This document shows positions 1 through 9,207 of a DNA stretch of 64,000 nucleotides, one piece after another. The position numbers and the translations under genes are program-made. Source of the DNA: CAZUNO01 sp964621445 [NCBI: Candidatus Hadarchaeota archaeon] (GTDB lineage: Archaea; CAYQAE01; CAYVLA01); contig CAZUNO010000002.1 of assembly GCA_964621445.1 (NCBI GenBank), forward strand, positions 62,001-126,000, written 5' to 3'. Every line of letters starts with the position of its first letter. Position 1 is the stretch's first letter. Under the pieces are notes generated by a model. The model was given only the letters and a program-made list of their open reading frames with translations, ran no database searches and was not told the DNA's origin.

Positions 1-59
1 TCCAGCTTCTTCTGAAGAGCTTCTACAGCCATTTTGTAGCCCGTCCGGCGGGCTTCCAT
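1..59 (-). CDS. Partial CDS, 5' end only, unidentified
   Basis: An open frame runs from an ATG at 59 leftward off the window edge and encodes 19 residues beginning MEARRTGYKMAVEALQKK. A TATA-like CTTAATTAA lies about 12-20 bp upstream at 71-80, and a second in-frame ATG is at 32. The fragment is too short to identify. It would be divergent from gatA. Confidence 0.35.
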   Translation of the reverse strand, partial: MEARRTGYKMAVEALQKKL

Positions 60-117
60 CGTTCAGCAGTTAATTAAGTGTTTCTCGTCAGAAAATTAAC
101 CCGCATGGTGCCCGACA

Positions 118-130
118 ACATTTAAGATAA
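118..130 (+). promoter_or_regulatory. TATA-like box for gatA
   Basis: CATTTAAGATA at 119-129 lies 30-40 bp upstream of the GTG at 159. This is the spacing expected of an archaeal TATA box with a very short or absent leader, and it supports the GTG start. Confidence 0.45.
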
Positions 131-158
131 CTACACACGGTGCCTTCCCAAGCTAGGT

Positions 159-1619
159 GTGTCCTTGGAACCGTTCGAAATGAATGCCCATGATGCAGTA
201 GAGGCAATTCGAGGCGGTGAGCTTACCTCGGTTGAAGTTACTAGTTCCGTACTTTCCAGAATAGGTGATGTCGACGGCGATGTTCGTGCATATATATCCG
301 TGGACCGGGAAGGGGCCCTGAAGCGGGCGGCACAAATCGATAAACAGCTCTCGGATGGCAAATCGCCGGGCCTCCTGGCCGGTGTTCCGGTGGCCGTAAA
401 GGACAGCATAGTGACCAAGGACCTTCGCACGACATGTGGTTCCCGGATGCTGGAGAATTTTTCTCCCCCCTATTCAGCCACCTCGGTCAGCAGGCTATTG
501 GAGCAAGGAGCGGTCGTAGTTGGCAAGACCAACTGTGACGAGTTCTGCATGGGAACCACGACGGAGACGAGTTACTTCGGGCCAACACATAATCCCTGGG
601 ACCTGGACCGGGTTCCAGGAGGTTCCTCGGGCGGTAGCGCTGCCTGCATAGCGGCGGACGAAGCACTTACCTCCCTGGGTACGGACACCGGGGGTTCCAT
701 TCGCTGTCCGGCAGCCTTCTGCGGAACTATTGGATTGAAGCCAACATACGGCAGGGTCAGTAGGTATGGCCTCATAGCTTATGCAAGCAGCCTCGACCAA
801 ATTGGGACCTTGACCAAGGACGTTCAGGACTCCGCACTTCTCCTATCTTCCCTGGCTGGAAAGGACGAGATGGATTCGACCAGTATTGACAAACCAGTGG
901 AGGATTATCTTGGTTACCTGGATCAGGGCATAGAAGGAGACCGCTTTGCGGTGCCCGGAGAATTCATATCCGACGCCACCGATGAATCGGTTGGGAAGGC
1001 CACCTGGAAGATTTCCGATGTACTCGAAAATCAGGGAGCCGAGAGGGTGGATGTGTCCCTTCCCTCCCTGGATTATTCTCTGCCCACCTATTACATCCTG
1101 GCCATGTGTGAGGCGAGCTCCAACCTGGCCCGTTATGACGGGGTCAGGTACGGATATTCAGTCGAATCAAAGGCCGACTGGATCCAGGCATTCTCAAAGA
1201 CCCGGGGTAGGGGTTTTGGCCCCGAGGTACGAAGACGAATCATTCTTGGAACCTATGCCCTCTCGGCCGGGTATTATGACGCCTATTACAGCAAGGCATT
1301 AAAGATTCGGACCTTGATCAAGCGGGATTTTGAAAAGGCCTACGAGAAGGTGGATTACCTGGTCACCCCTACAATGCCCGTTCCTCCCTGGAAAATAGGG
1401 GAAATGGCAGATCCGTTGACCATGTATCTGCAGGACATAGACACCGTTCCGGTCAACCTTATTGGTGCACCGGCACTTTCCTACCCCTCAGGACTGTCCG
1501 ATGGACTGCCCATAGGAGTGCAGCTAATCGGTAGGTATTTCGAGGAAGGCACCATACTCAGGGCTGCCCGGGCCCTGGAAAAGAAAATGCCCTTCCAAAA
1601 TCGGCCTCCTATACGATAA
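159..1619 (+). CDS. gatA: Asp-tRNA(Asn)/Glu-tRNA(Gln) amidotransferase subunit A
   Basis: GatA is the glutaminase/amidase subunit of GatCAB. It releases ammonia from glutamine to amidate mischarged Asp-tRNA(Asn) (or Glu-tRNA(Gln)) in the cytoplasm. At 486 residues it has normal family length. The amidase-signature triad is visible: Lys in VPVAVKDS near residue 80, and the serines in GGSSGGSAA (about 154-162) and GTDTGGSIR (about 174-182). The GTG start sits 30-40 bp after a TATA-like box; an in-frame ATG at 180 is the alternative. gatB and gatC are not in the window. In archaea GatCAB mainly makes Asn-tRNA because GatDE handles Gln; that is family knowledge, not seen here. Confidence 0.95.
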   Translation: MSLEPFEMNAHDAVEAIRGGELTSVEVTSSVLSRIGDVDGDVRAYISVDREGALKRAAQIDKQLSDGKSPGLLAGVPVAVKDSIVTKDLRTTCGSRMLENFSPPYSATSVSRLLEQGAVVVGKTNCDEFCMGTTTETSYFGPTHNPWDLDRVPGGSSGGSAACIAADEALTSLGTDTGGSIRCPAAFCGTIGLKPTYGRVSRYGLIAYASSLDQIGTLTKDVQDSALLLSSLAGKDEMDSTSIDKPVEDYLGYLDQGIEGDRFAVPGEFISDATDESVGKATWKISDVLENQGAERVDVSLPSLDYSLPTYYILAMCEASSNLARYDGVRYGYSVESKADWIQAFSKTRGRGFGPEVRRRIILGTYALSAGYYDAYYSKALKIRTLIKRDFEKAYEKVDYLVTPTMPVPPWKIGEMADPLTMYLQDIDTVPVNLIGAPALSYPSGLSDGLPIGVQLIGRYFEEGTILRAARALEKKMPFQNRPPIR

Positions 1620-1650
1620 ACCATTTTTCAGCAAGGAAACTCAACCCTGG

Positions 1651-1893
1651 ATGAGAATTAAAATGGCCATAAATTGGGTTCGACTGGCATGGACCTTGGG
1701 TTTCGCGGTGCTTGGGCTTACAGCCATCTTCATCTACATAGGATATATGCAAAAATACAACAGGAATTCGCAACTGGTGGAAAAGGAGATCCAATCATCA
1801 CCCCTTTCAAAGAGACCGGAACCAAAATCCTCATCCAAGAAAAGGAGAACTCCGAGACCCAGGGAAAGCAGAAGGTACAGGCGCAAGAAGTAA
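1651..1893 (+). CDS. Small single-pass membrane protein with basic tail
   Basis: An 80-residue frame lies between gatA and the convergent radA. Residues about 10-32 form one hydrophobic helix (LGFAVLGLTAIFIYIGYM), followed by a tail very rich in Lys, Arg and Ser that would be cytosolic. No family is recognised. The membrane helix plus basic tail looks like a real small protein, but there is no homology support. It could be cotranscribed with gatA, 31 bp away. Confidence 0.45.
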   Translation: MRIKMAINWVRLAWTLGFAVLGLTAIFIYIGYMQKYNRNSQLVEKEIQSSPLSKRPEPKSSSKKRRTPRPRESRRYRRKK

Positions 1894-1925
1894 TCTAAGG
1901 ATCGTCTCTGGGGCCAGGACATAAT

Positions 1926-2885
1926 CTAATCGGTGACCCCACCCTCGCCTATGGAAAACACGGTCTCCCCCTCCGCCAGATAGGGGCTGTCCACAAGCCT
2001 AGCGATCCTCTTATTTCCCTTGGCCTTTCTTAAAAATACCCGGTGGGTGCACTGGTGGGCAACTATATTCCCCCCTACGGGGGCTACCTGATCACCCAGA
2101 AGCATATCCACCTTGGCAAGTACCTGATTGGTCACCAAAACGGCAAGGTTGTGCATGTCCGCCAGTTTCTGTAGTTCGTGTACGTGCCGGTTCAGTTTTT
2201 GTTGTCTCTCGGCCAGCAGAGCCCTTCCCGCATATTCCGACCTGAAATATGAGGTGAGGGAGTCAACGATCAGGATCCGGACATTCCAATCATCGGCGAT
2301 ATTCTCCACCTCGCGAACCAATTCCATCTGATGGTCCGAGCTCTTCGCCTTTCCCACCTTGATATTGGTCAGGATATCCGAGCCGTCCTTATCCAGGTAT
2401 TCGGCCATCTGGATTATTCTCTCCGGCCTAAAGGTATTTTCGGTATCGATATACACCACCCTTCCACCAATGCCTCCCTTTTCCTCTGGAAGCTGTACCA
2501 TTACCGCGGCCTGGTGGGCTATCTGGGTCTTGCCGGAGGCAAACTCGCCGTACAGTTCCGTAATGGCCTGTGTCTCGATCCCGCCTCCCAGAAGGGTGTC
2601 CAGACGCTCGCTTCCGGTGGGTACCTTGCGCACCTGTCCCCTCTTTTCAAGAATGATATCGGCGGTCTCGAAACCCATGTTCATTACCGATCTCGCCGAT
2701 CTGATTATCCTCTCCGCCGTATCCTCTGAAATGGAAAGGTCCCCCGACAGTACTACCGGGGATTGTACGGCCAGGTTTCGTATGGTACTGTAACCAGCCT
2801 CCCGCAATTTCTTGGCCGTGGACGGTCCCACTGAATCCAGGGACTCGATATCATCGGCCTCTTGCTCCGGGCTAGTAGCGGCCAT
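1926..2885 (-). CDS. radA: DNA repair and recombination protein RadA
   Basis: RadA is the archaeal RecA/Rad51 recombinase: it forms ATP-dependent filaments on single-stranded DNA and drives strand exchange. The 319 residues contain an N-terminal helix-hairpin-helix (LDSVGPSTAKKLREAG, about 16-31), Walker A GEFASGKT (113-120) and Walker B ILIVD (about 204-208). Length is normal and no intein is present. Its ATG overlaps the stop of the upstream RPA gene by one base (TAATG), so the two are translationally coupled, joining the recombinase to its single-strand-binding partner. Confidence 0.97.
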   Translation of the reverse strand: MAATSPEQEADDIESLDSVGPSTAKKLREAGYSTIRNLAVQSPVVLSGDLSISEDTAERIIRSARSVMNMGFETADIILEKRGQVRKVPTGSERLDTLLGGGIETQAITELYGEFASGKTQIAHQAAVMVQLPEEKGGIGGRVVYIDTENTFRPERIIQMAEYLDKDGSDILTNIKVGKAKSSDHQMELVREVENIADDWNVRILIVDSLTSYFRSEYAGRALLAERQQKLNRHVHELQKLADMHNLAVLVTNQVLAKVDMLLGDQVAPVGGNIVAHQCTHRVFLRKAKGNKRIARLVDSPYLAEGETVFSIGEGGVTD

Positions 2886-4726
2886 TAATTATCACCCGAT
2901 AATTCCTCCACCATGGAGACTACCTCTTTCCTCGGGTCCGGTACCTCAACCTCTCCAACTCTAAGACATTCGTTGAGTAAAACCCCGGTGAACAGGAACT
3001 CCAATCCCTTTCGAAAACGGGACCTCATATCGTGAACGGGGCCATCATCGTTGAACAGGGGATCTGATCCCTTTCCGAAGATCGTGCATCGAACCTGGCC
3101 TGAGCCATCATCCAAAAGGCAGGAACAGATGGGTATTTCTTCGCCAAAAGAGGACGTGGTCCTGGCGTCAGTTAAAGCCACGGCTGCTGCGCGTATCTCT
3201 GACCTAACGGCGGGCTCCAGGTCCCTGATGGTGGTCCGGGAAGGGCTCCCCTCCGGGGGCTTTGGTACCTCCTCCTGCAGGTTATTAACCTGGCCCTGGG
3301 ACGAGACATGGACTTCTCCCAGATCATTGACCTTGACACCGGTCAACTTGATTGTGGCCCCCGGCTCCATATCCTTAACACTTTCCACGTGGCCATTCCA
3401 AAACACGGTGGTGGTTCTCCCGGTAACGTCTCCTACCACCGTCCGTACCAGCTTTGAATCCTCGAACTCCTCGGGAAGCCCCACCTCAATCATACGAACA
3501 TCAAGATCGACATTGGACATTCCGGGCTGCAGGTCGCAAATCAAAGGCTCGAAATCCTCAACTTCGATCACCACACGGCCTCTCCAGCCCACGTGAATCT
3601 CAAGTTCATCGTTTCTACCCTTCTTGGTGTATGCGTTTTCAACCGTGACCTCCGAGCCCTCGACCAGGTTATCGGCCATATCCGCGGCCTCCCCCCAGAG
3701 AACGAGTCTGATCTCTCCTGTATCATCGCTAATTATTAGGTTGGCTACCTTACCTTCCTCACCATTTATGCGACTGAAGCTCCTCTTGCCAAAATTCCTC
3801 TCCACCCTGCCACGGACATCCACATCCCTCATCGAATCGGTTACCTTGGAAATGGGGGTCAGGTTTGATTCAATCTCCGGGAGATCGCCTCCGCTTTCCT
3901 CTTTTACCTCAATTTCCGAGGAGGAGGAACAGTGTATCTCCACGGCATCGTTAAAACCCTCCTTGGTATATGCCCCGGTTATCCTTACGACGCTCCCCTT
4001 TCTTAGCCTCCGTATACCTTCAGTTTTTTCATTCCAGAGGGAAACTCGGATCTCCCCAGTTTCGTCCCGGAGGAAAACAGACACAACCCTGCCCTCCCTA
4101 CCATCGGCTCTATTGAAGGTGTTCACGCTGGACACGGAGGACACCACCCCCTCTATGGTCACGTCCCTCATGCCATTCTCGACGTCCCCCACCTTGACCT
4201 CGGTTTCCTCTAACTCGGGCATCGATTCCGATATGGCCGGATTCACCACCAGCCTGCCCCGACGACCTATATGGACTTCCACGTCTCCCGACAGCCCGGT
4301 CCTGGTATAACCCGACCTTACCTGAACAACATCTCCCCGTTTCACTCTCTTCTTCTCAACGGGCTTGGTCTTCTCCCCCCAAAGAACCAAACGAACGTCC
4401 CCCGTCTCATCCATGATCCTTAGATTGGCTACCTTACCTGAACCGTCATCCCGTTCAAATTCACGTACACCGTAGACCCTAAGCACCCGACCCGCAATGT
4501 CCACGCTGCTCATTCCCGGGCTAAGGTTCTTGATCTTGAAGCTGACTTCGGGCGCCTTGAACTTGGCTCCCATCTCCCTGGCCAGTAGCTTAGCCGCTCC
4601 TACCTCGCTCAGAAGTCCATAGTGTTCCTTAACCTTGTCCTGGATCCTGGACCTGAACTCCTCCAAAGTAACTCGGTCACTAACCTTCTCGTATACGTCC
4701 TTGATTGCTTGGAGGTCGTCTGACAT
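2885..4726 (-). CDS. rpa: Replication protein A, four tandem OB folds
   Basis: This is a single-stranded DNA-binding protein for replication and repair. The 613 residues start with a helical region (about 1-60) and then carry four repeated OB folds of about 100-110 residues. Three share the pattern GKVANL/GRVVSV ... DETGxIRxxLWxE ... Y(T)K/R. A divergent C-terminal domain holds only an IC-S-C pair rather than the four-cysteine zinc ribbon of many euryarchaeal RPAs. The ATG lies about 45 bp after a TATATAAG box, and the stop overlaps radA. I infer one polypeptide does the work of a multi-subunit RPA. The missing zinc ribbon is the only oddity. Confidence 0.9.
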   Translation of the reverse strand: MSDDLQAIKDVYEKVSDRVTLEEFRSRIQDKVKEHYGLLSEVGAAKLLAREMGAKFKAPEVSFKIKNLSPGMSSVDIAGRVLRVYGVREFERDDGSGKVANLRIMDETGDVRLVLWGEKTKPVEKKRVKRGDVVQVRSGYTRTGLSGDVEVHIGRRGRLVVNPAISESMPELEETEVKVGDVENGMRDVTIEGVVSSVSSVNTFNRADGREGRVVSVFLRDETGEIRVSLWNEKTEGIRRLRKGSVVRITGAYTKEGFNDAVEIHCSSSSEIEVKEESGGDLPEIESNLTPISKVTDSMRDVDVRGRVERNFGKRSFSRINGEEGKVANLIISDDTGEIRLVLWGEAADMADNLVEGSEVTVENAYTKKGRNDELEIHVGWRGRVVIEVEDFEPLICDLQPGMSNVDLDVRMIEVGLPEEFEDSKLVRTVVGDVTGRTTTVFWNGHVESVKDMEPGATIKLTGVKVNDLGEVHVSSQGQVNNLQEEVPKPPEGSPSRTTIRDLEPAVRSEIRAAAVALTDARTTSSFGEEIPICSCLLDDGSGQVRCTIFGKGSDPLFNDDGPVHDMRSRFRKGLEFLFTGVLLNECLRVGEVEVPDPRKEVVSMVEELSGDN

Positions 4727-4768
4727 TGGTATCCTCGCAGATCCCCATCACCCCAAACAGCATTTAGT

Positions 4769-4779
4769 CTTATATAGTT
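4769..4779 (-). promoter_or_regulatory. TATA box for the RPA-radA operon
   Basis: Read on the minus strand, AACTATATAAG is a near-consensus archaeal TATA element. It lies about 43-53 bp upstream of the RPA start, in the 89-bp gap after the zinc-finger gene. Confidence 0.55.
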
Positions 4780-4815
4780 TACCGGAGGGGAATCTGAAAT
4801 TTCCTGAAACAAGGT

Positions 4816-5136
4816 CTACTTATTGAAATCCAGGTCAACACCACAATCCGGGCATTGCCCTCCGTAAGAGCCAAAACAAATCTTGCAGAGGATCTTGCCG
4901 CACTCCGGACATGTGAAGTACCCCCTCTTCATGGAGGTCGTTCCACAAACCGCGCAGGAAATGGTCTCCTTCTCGAAATGTTCAAGATCAATGCCGCAAT
5001 CGGGGCAATTCAGATCGTTCTCCTTTGCACACTTCTCGCAAAGCATCTTCCGGCAATATGGACAGCGATAATAACCGGTCTCTGGTAAGGGGGTCTCACA
5101 AAGGGCACATACTCTTTCTTTGGCCAATGGTTTCAC
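4816..5136 (-). CDS. Small protein with tandem zinc-binding domains
   Basis: Two similar cysteine-rich modules are present: CALCETP...CPYCRKMLCEKC...CPDCG, then CAVCGTT...CPECGKILCKIC...CPDCG. Each would bind two zinc ions in a cross-brace-like arrangement. No specific family is recognised; it may be a nucleic-acid or protein adaptor. The frame extends to an ATG at 5199, but a TATA-like GATATATTATTAAG sits at about 5178-5190 inside that extension. I therefore prefer the GTG at 5136 (106 residues). It lies between RPA and the divergent hisA. Confidence 0.7.
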   Translation of the reverse strand: MKPLAKERVCALCETPLPETGYYRCPYCRKMLCEKCAKENDLNCPDCGIDLEHFEKETISCAVCGTTSMKRGYFTCPECGKILCKICFGSYGGQCPDCGVDLDFNK

Positions 5137-5219
5137 CTGGGCTAGAGATATTATTGTCACCGGATCCCTCTCCTGACTTAATAATATATCCGTAACCATT
5201 CAAAACGGGCCGCCCGGGA

Positions 5220-5236
5220 GGGAAAACCTTTTTCCC
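5220..5236. promoter_or_regulatory. Palindrome upstream of hisA
   Basis: GGGAAAACCTTTTTCCC is a near-perfect inverted repeat (GGGAAAA/TTTTCCC) ending 22 bp before the hisA ATG, between two divergent genes. Its position suits an operator or overlapping promoter element. Function is inferred from placement only. Confidence 0.3.
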
Positions 5237-5258
5237 AAAATAATCCCCACCAATATGG

Positions 5259-5990
5259 ATGAAGAGAAGATTCAGGGTGATGCCCGCGGTCGACATTAAG
5301 GAAGGGAAGTGCGTGACCTTGGTGGGGGGAGACCCATCCAAGCGGATTTCCGAGCTCGAGGACCCACTCCTGCAGGCCAGGAGATGGGAGAGATGTGGGT
5401 CAAGCATACTACACGTCATAGACCTGGATGGCGCATTGGGGGGACTTCCCGCCAACCTCGACCTAGTCAAGGATATAGCCCGTAAACTGGATATACCGGT
5501 TCAGTTTGGAGGGGGCATTAGAAGCTTGGAAGCAGCGGAGAAGATATTGAATTCGGGCATTTGGAGGATAATTCTTGGAACCCTGGCCCTACATGAGCCA
5601 TCGGTAATAGGGGACCTCTCATCAAGGTTTGACCCGGAGAGGATAATGGTCGCCCTTGATTTCAAGGAAGACAGGGTATTGACCCATGGCTGGAAATCCC
5701 GGTCGGATATTGACCCCTTTACTGCTGCCCAAAGATTCGAAAAATTGGGCGCGGGAAGCGTGCTATTCACAAACGTTGAAGTTGAGGGTAGGATGAAGGG
5801 GCTCCCTATGAAACCCATAAGGAAGATGGTTCGATCAGTTGATATGGAGGTCATTGCCAGCGGGGGCGTTTCCTCGATCGAGGACATAATCTCCATTAAG
5901 AGGGCAGGAGCACAAGGGGCGGTGGTGGGTGCCGCAATATACACGGAAAGAATTAATCTGCGGGAAGCAATAGACCGAGCAGAGAGATAG
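5259..5990 (+). CDS. hisA: ProFAR isomerase (histidine biosynthesis)
   Basis: HisA catalyses the Amadori-type isomerisation of ProFAR to PRFAR. The 243-residue (beta-alpha)8 barrel has catalytic Asp in VMPAVDIKEGK (D12) and in VALDF (about D134), with phosphate-binding loops FGGGIRS and ASGGVSS. Length is normal. The next gene, hisB, follows within ten bases, so the two form an operon; no other his genes are in the window. Confidence 0.95.
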   Translation: MKRRFRVMPAVDIKEGKCVTLVGGDPSKRISELEDPLLQARRWERCGSSILHVIDLDGALGGLPANLDLVKDIARKLDIPVQFGGGIRSLEAAEKILNSGIWRIILGTLALHEPSVIGDLSSRFDPERIMVALDFKEDRVLTHGWKSRSDIDPFTAAQRFEKLGAGSVLFTNVEVEGRMKGLPMKPIRKMVRSVDMEVIASGGVSSIEDIISIKRAGAQGAVVGAAIYTERINLREAIDRAER

Positions 5991-5999
5991 GTGAAGATA

Positions 6000-6587
6000 A
6001 TGCTTAAGATAGAGAGGCAAAGGGAGACGAAGGAGACGGATGTATCCATTACCATGGATTTTGATGGATCCGGAAAATCCTCGATAAGTACCGGACTACC
6101 CTTCTTCGACCACATGTTAACCTCCATGGCCAGACATGGAAGGATAGACACCGAGATAGATGTTGAGGGGGATCTTGATGTAGACGACCATCACGTTACC
6201 GAGGACGTGGGAATAGTTCTCGGCGAGGTGATCCTGCAGGCCCAAAAGGAAAGACCCTCGATCCGACGCTTTGGGAGCGCCATAATACCCATGGATGATG
6301 CGCTTATACTCATGGCCATTGACCTTGGGGGCCGGACCTACGTGGATCTAAAGGTCGACTTCAAGAAGGAGTATGTCGGAAGCTTCGTCCTGGATAACAT
6401 CAAGCACTTCATGAGATCGATGGCCGATACCGCCTACATGAATCTCCATGCACACAAGTTATCGGGCAGCGACGATCACCACCTGGCGGAGGCACTATTC
6501 AAGAGCCTGGGAATAAGCCTCTCCCAAGCCCTGAAAAAGGATCCCTCACTCTCCGGAGAGATTCCCAGCACCAAGGGCAGGATCTAG
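6000..6587 (+). CDS. hisB: Imidazoleglycerol-phosphate dehydratase
   Basis: HisB removes water from imidazole glycerol phosphate in histidine synthesis. The two duplicated half-domains show the metal-binding motifs DDHHVTED and SDDHHLAEALFK, plus FFDHML near the N terminus. The ATG at 6000 is preceded by AGGTGA five bases away. That Shine-Dalgarno overlaps the hisA stop, so this start is preferred over the GTG at 5991. The single-function form is about 195 residues, as expected. The 3' end overlaps the convergent GT2 gene by four bases. Confidence 0.95.
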   Translation: MLKIERQRETKETDVSITMDFDGSGKSSISTGLPFFDHMLTSMARHGRIDTEIDVEGDLDVDDHHVTEDVGIVLGEVILQAQKERPSIRRFGSAIIPMDDALILMAIDLGGRTYVDLKVDFKKEYVGSFVLDNIKHFMRSMADTAYMNLHAHKLSGSDDHHLAEALFKSLGISLSQALKKDPSLSGEIPSTKGRI

Positions 6588-7249
6588 GACGCTTCATTTC
6601 TTAGGGCTTTTAGGATAAGGAAAATGGCCACCCTTATCCCGCACCACACGGTAACCCCCCGCACGTACTTTTCATACTTTACCGGTACCTCCTTTACCCG
6701 TAGACCCTTGCGCCTCGCCTCGTACAGCAGCTCCGACTCTATCTCGTACTGGTTGGCGGTTAGGTCCATTCCTTCAAGAGCCGAGGCTCGTATGGCCTTC
6801 AACCCGCTCTGGCTATCCCTGACTGGGTTTCGAGTAATCGCATTGGTCAGCTTGGTAAGTCCCCAGTTCCCGATCCTCATGATAAGGGGCGCCGAATCGA
6901 AATAATTGACCCGGTTTCCCAGAACTATGTCCGCCTCGTCATTGAGGATGGGCTCCACCAGGTTGGGGATGTCACTCGGGTAGTGCTCGCCATCACCGTC
7001 AAGCCTTAGAATGATCTCGGCGTCGTATTCCTCCGCTTTCTCCAGCCCTTTCCTGTATGCTGATCCAACTCCCTGGTTCCTATCGATCTTGAACACCTTA
7101 GCCCCTCCCGCAGTCGCCTCCTGGGAGGATAGATCGGTGCTCCCATCATCGATCACTATAACGTTGTCCACATACTTTGAGGCCTCACGGGCTATTTCCT
7201 GAATGGTTTTCTCCTCGTTGTGGACCGGGATCACGCAAATGGTCTTCAA
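6584..7249 (-). CDS. Family 2 glycosyltransferase, dolichyl-phosphate-mannose synthase-like
   Basis: A 221-residue GT-A enzyme with CVIPVHNEE at the N terminus, VIDDGSTD (UDP/GDP-binding Asp) and the metal-binding DxD in LRLDGDGEHYPSD. The acceptor-loop region SQSGLKAIR is typical of DPM1/polyprenyl-phosphate glycosyltransferases. The C terminus ends in an amphipathic or membrane-proximal stretch (VAIFLILKALR). It probably moves a sugar from a nucleotide to a polyprenyl phosphate for surface glycosylation. The sugar cannot be read from sequence. Confidence 0.85.
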   Translation of the reverse strand: MKTICVIPVHNEEKTIQEIAREASKYVDNVIVIDDGSTDLSSQEATAGGAKVFKIDRNQGVGSAYRKGLEKAEEYDAEIILRLDGDGEHYPSDIPNLVEPILNDEADIVLGNRVNYFDSAPLIMRIGNWGLTKLTNAITRNPVRDSQSGLKAIRASALEGMDLTANQYEIESELLYEARRKGLRVKEVPVKYEKYVRGVTVWCGIRVAIFLILKALRNEAS

Positions 7250-7297
7250 GTATAATCCCTTACCGTTTGGCTTGAAAGATATCCCGAAAATGCCACC

Positions 7298-7999
7298 TCA
7301 TTTTCTACTCCAGGCAGCGTCTGGTCCCTCATCCACTATCTTTCCATCAACTATGACCAAACCTCTCTTGCAATGCTTAAGAAAGTTGGGATCATGGCTT
7401 ACCGTGATAATGGTTACCCCCAGGTCCTCGTTTACCCTTCCCAGCAGCTCGTAAACCCTTTCCGATGACCTCGAGTCCAGATTTCCGGTCGGCTCGTCCG
7501 CCAGAAGTATTTTTGGATTATTCGCCAGTGCCCGGGCTATGGCAATTCTCTGTTGTTCCCCACCGGATAGCTGATCAGGCTTATTTAAAGCCCTCTGCTT
7601 GAGCCCGATCAACCCAAGCAATTCGCTGGATCTACTGCTCCTGGACTGGCTATCCTTACCTGATAGGACCATGGGGAATTCGATGTTTTCAACCGCGGTT
7701 AGGGTTGGTATGAGATTATATGACTGGAATACAAATCCAATGGTGTGCAGTCTAAGATCCGATAACTCGTCATCGGAAAGCTGTGAGGTATCGCGTCCGA
7801 ATATCTCTACCAGTCCCGAATTTGGTCTATCCAGACAACCCAAAACGTTCAGAAGGGTCGTTTTTCCGGACCCGGAAGGGCCGGAGACTAACACGAAATC
7901 AGCTTCATCTACACTCAAGCTTACTTCTAGGAGCGCTTCCACCTCGATTTCGCCCGCTTTGTAGATTTTTCGCACTTTACGAGTCTCTACTGCCTTCAA
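7298..7999 (-). CDS. ABC transporter ATP-binding protein, MacB/LolD type
   Basis: A 233-residue ATPase with Walker A GPSGSGKTT, Q-loop FVFQSYNLIP, signature LSGGEQQRIAIARAL and Walker B ILLADEPTGNLDS. The last is characteristic of the MacB/LolD/FtsE group that works with FtsX-type permeases. Two FtsX-type permeases lie just across the divergent intergenic gap (8056 and 9204), so I infer one mechanotransmission or envelope-export complex made from this ATPase and those permeases. Confidence 0.92.
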   Translation of the reverse strand: MKAVETRKVRKIYKAGEIEVEALLEVSLSVDEADFVLVSGPSGSGKTTLLNVLGCLDRPNSGLVEIFGRDTSQLSDDELSDLRLHTIGFVFQSYNLIPTLTAVENIEFPMVLSGKDSQSRSSRSSELLGLIGLKQRALNKPDQLSGGEQQRIAIARALANNPKILLADEPTGNLDSRSSERVYELLGRVNEDLGVTIITVSHDPNFLKHCKRGLVIVDGKIVDEGPDAAWSRK

Positions 8000-8055
8000 T
8001 TTGGCCCCTCAGGGAGCTGGGAAACCCTTTAAAAGTATTCTGATAAATATTCCCC

Positions 8056-9207
8056 ATGGCCGAGGCCCAATCGATCTGGAAGATGGCCTTTAGGAACCTC
8101 TCGAATCAGAACAAGACCACTATACTAACAGTGGCGGCCATAGCAGTCTGTGTGATGACCTTTGTCTCCATCTTCTCAATCCTCGACGGCCTCCAGTTGT
8201 CCGTTGAGAAGGTAATTAGAGGCTTCTACGGGGAGGAAGGTAGAAGTGCATATGTACTTCCCGCTTCGGATGAAATCGAACAGGGACTTATACCCCGTGC
8301 GGTGGCCGAGGAATATAGAGGACTTGATGATGTATACGGCCTTTCCGAGGAGGATGTGGTGAATTCTTACTACCAGGGAAGAGAGGTGGACCTTCTCGGA
8401 GTTAATCTGGATGACCTTGACGCCACCCACGGATTCCAGGGAATTGATGGCAGGAGCATGGAGAAGGGACCGGAATGCATGGTGGGCTCCACGGCCGCCG
8501 AAATACTTGGCATAGATGTCGACCAAGAGATATCATTGGAACTGGATGACAGCACCGTCGACCTTTTGGTTACGGGAATATACGAGGCCAAGACGTCCCT
8601 CAATGCGAATATCCTGGTGAATAACGAATTCCTTTCCTCCAGAATTCCCCGGTTTAAGGTCAATACCTCCATGCTGCGTATTAAGCTCAAGACGGGAAAC
8701 CTGGAATCGGTAGCCGAATTCACCGAGGAAAACCACCCCGAACTCAGAATCAAGGAATCTGTTCAGGTGAGCAAGTTCTTCCAGAAATCCATCATAAACA
8801 TCTCCCGCCTTCTCAGCACCATCATTATTTTCGTTATACTGCTGATGGTCCTTGGTATATACAATTCAATGAACATGGTGGTTTCGGAGCGAAAAAGGGA
8901 AATTGGGATAATAAGGGCTATGGGAGCCAGGAGGTCCTTCATAGTCAAACTGTTCATGGCCGAAAGTACTATGCTTTCACTTCTAGGGGGCTTATTCGGG
9001 GTCGGGTTGGGAATAGCCATGTCGCATGGAATCACATCGATCTTTTCCATCTTCGTTGCCGGTTCCTCATCTGTCGCTCCCCTCACCAAGCTCACCACCA
9101 TTGGCTGGGCCATGTTTGCCTCCCTGTCGATAGGGCTAATTGGAGGAATTTCCCCGGCAAGTAATGCCTCCAAGGTGGAAATCTCAAGAGCCCTCACGGA
9201 GGTGTGA
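8056..9207 (+). CDS. FtsX/MacB-type ABC permease
   Basis: 383 residues: TM1 (about 22-44), an extracytoplasmic MacB-PCD-like domain, then three TM helices in the FtsX domain (about 255-380) with the typical SERKREIGIIRAMGA loop that contacts the ATPase. It pairs with the divergent ATPase at 7298-7999. The stop overlaps the GTG of the giant permease fusion (GTGA), so both permease subunits are cotranslated, and the complex is probably a heterodimer. Confidence 0.9.
   Translation: MAEAQSIWKMAFRNLSNQNKTTILTVAAIAVCVMTFVSIFSILDGLQLSVEKVIRGFYGEEGRSAYVLPASDEIEQGLIPRAVAEEYRGLDDVYGLSEEDVVNSYYQGREVDLLGVNLDDLDATHGFQGIDGRSMEKGPECMVGSTAAEILGIDVDQEISLELDDSTVDLLVTGIYEAKTSLNANILVNNEFLSSRIPRFKVNTSMLRIKLKTGNLESVAEFTEENHPELRIKESVQVSKFFQKSIINISRLLSTIIIFVILLMVLGIYNSMNMVVSERKREIGIIRAMGARRSFIVKLFMAESTMLSLLGGLFGVGLGIAMSHGITSIFSIFVAGSSSVAPLTKLTTIGWAMFASLSIGLIGGISPASNASKVEISRALTEV

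Noticed and set aside
1674-1898. 74-codon alternative frame overlapping the small membrane protein
   Set aside because: Lacks the hydrophobic helix and basic-tail organisation of the 80-residue frame.
3624-4310. Long plus-strand open frame inside the RPA gene
   Set aside because: Ser/Thr/Pro-rich shadow of the RPA coding strand with no family features.
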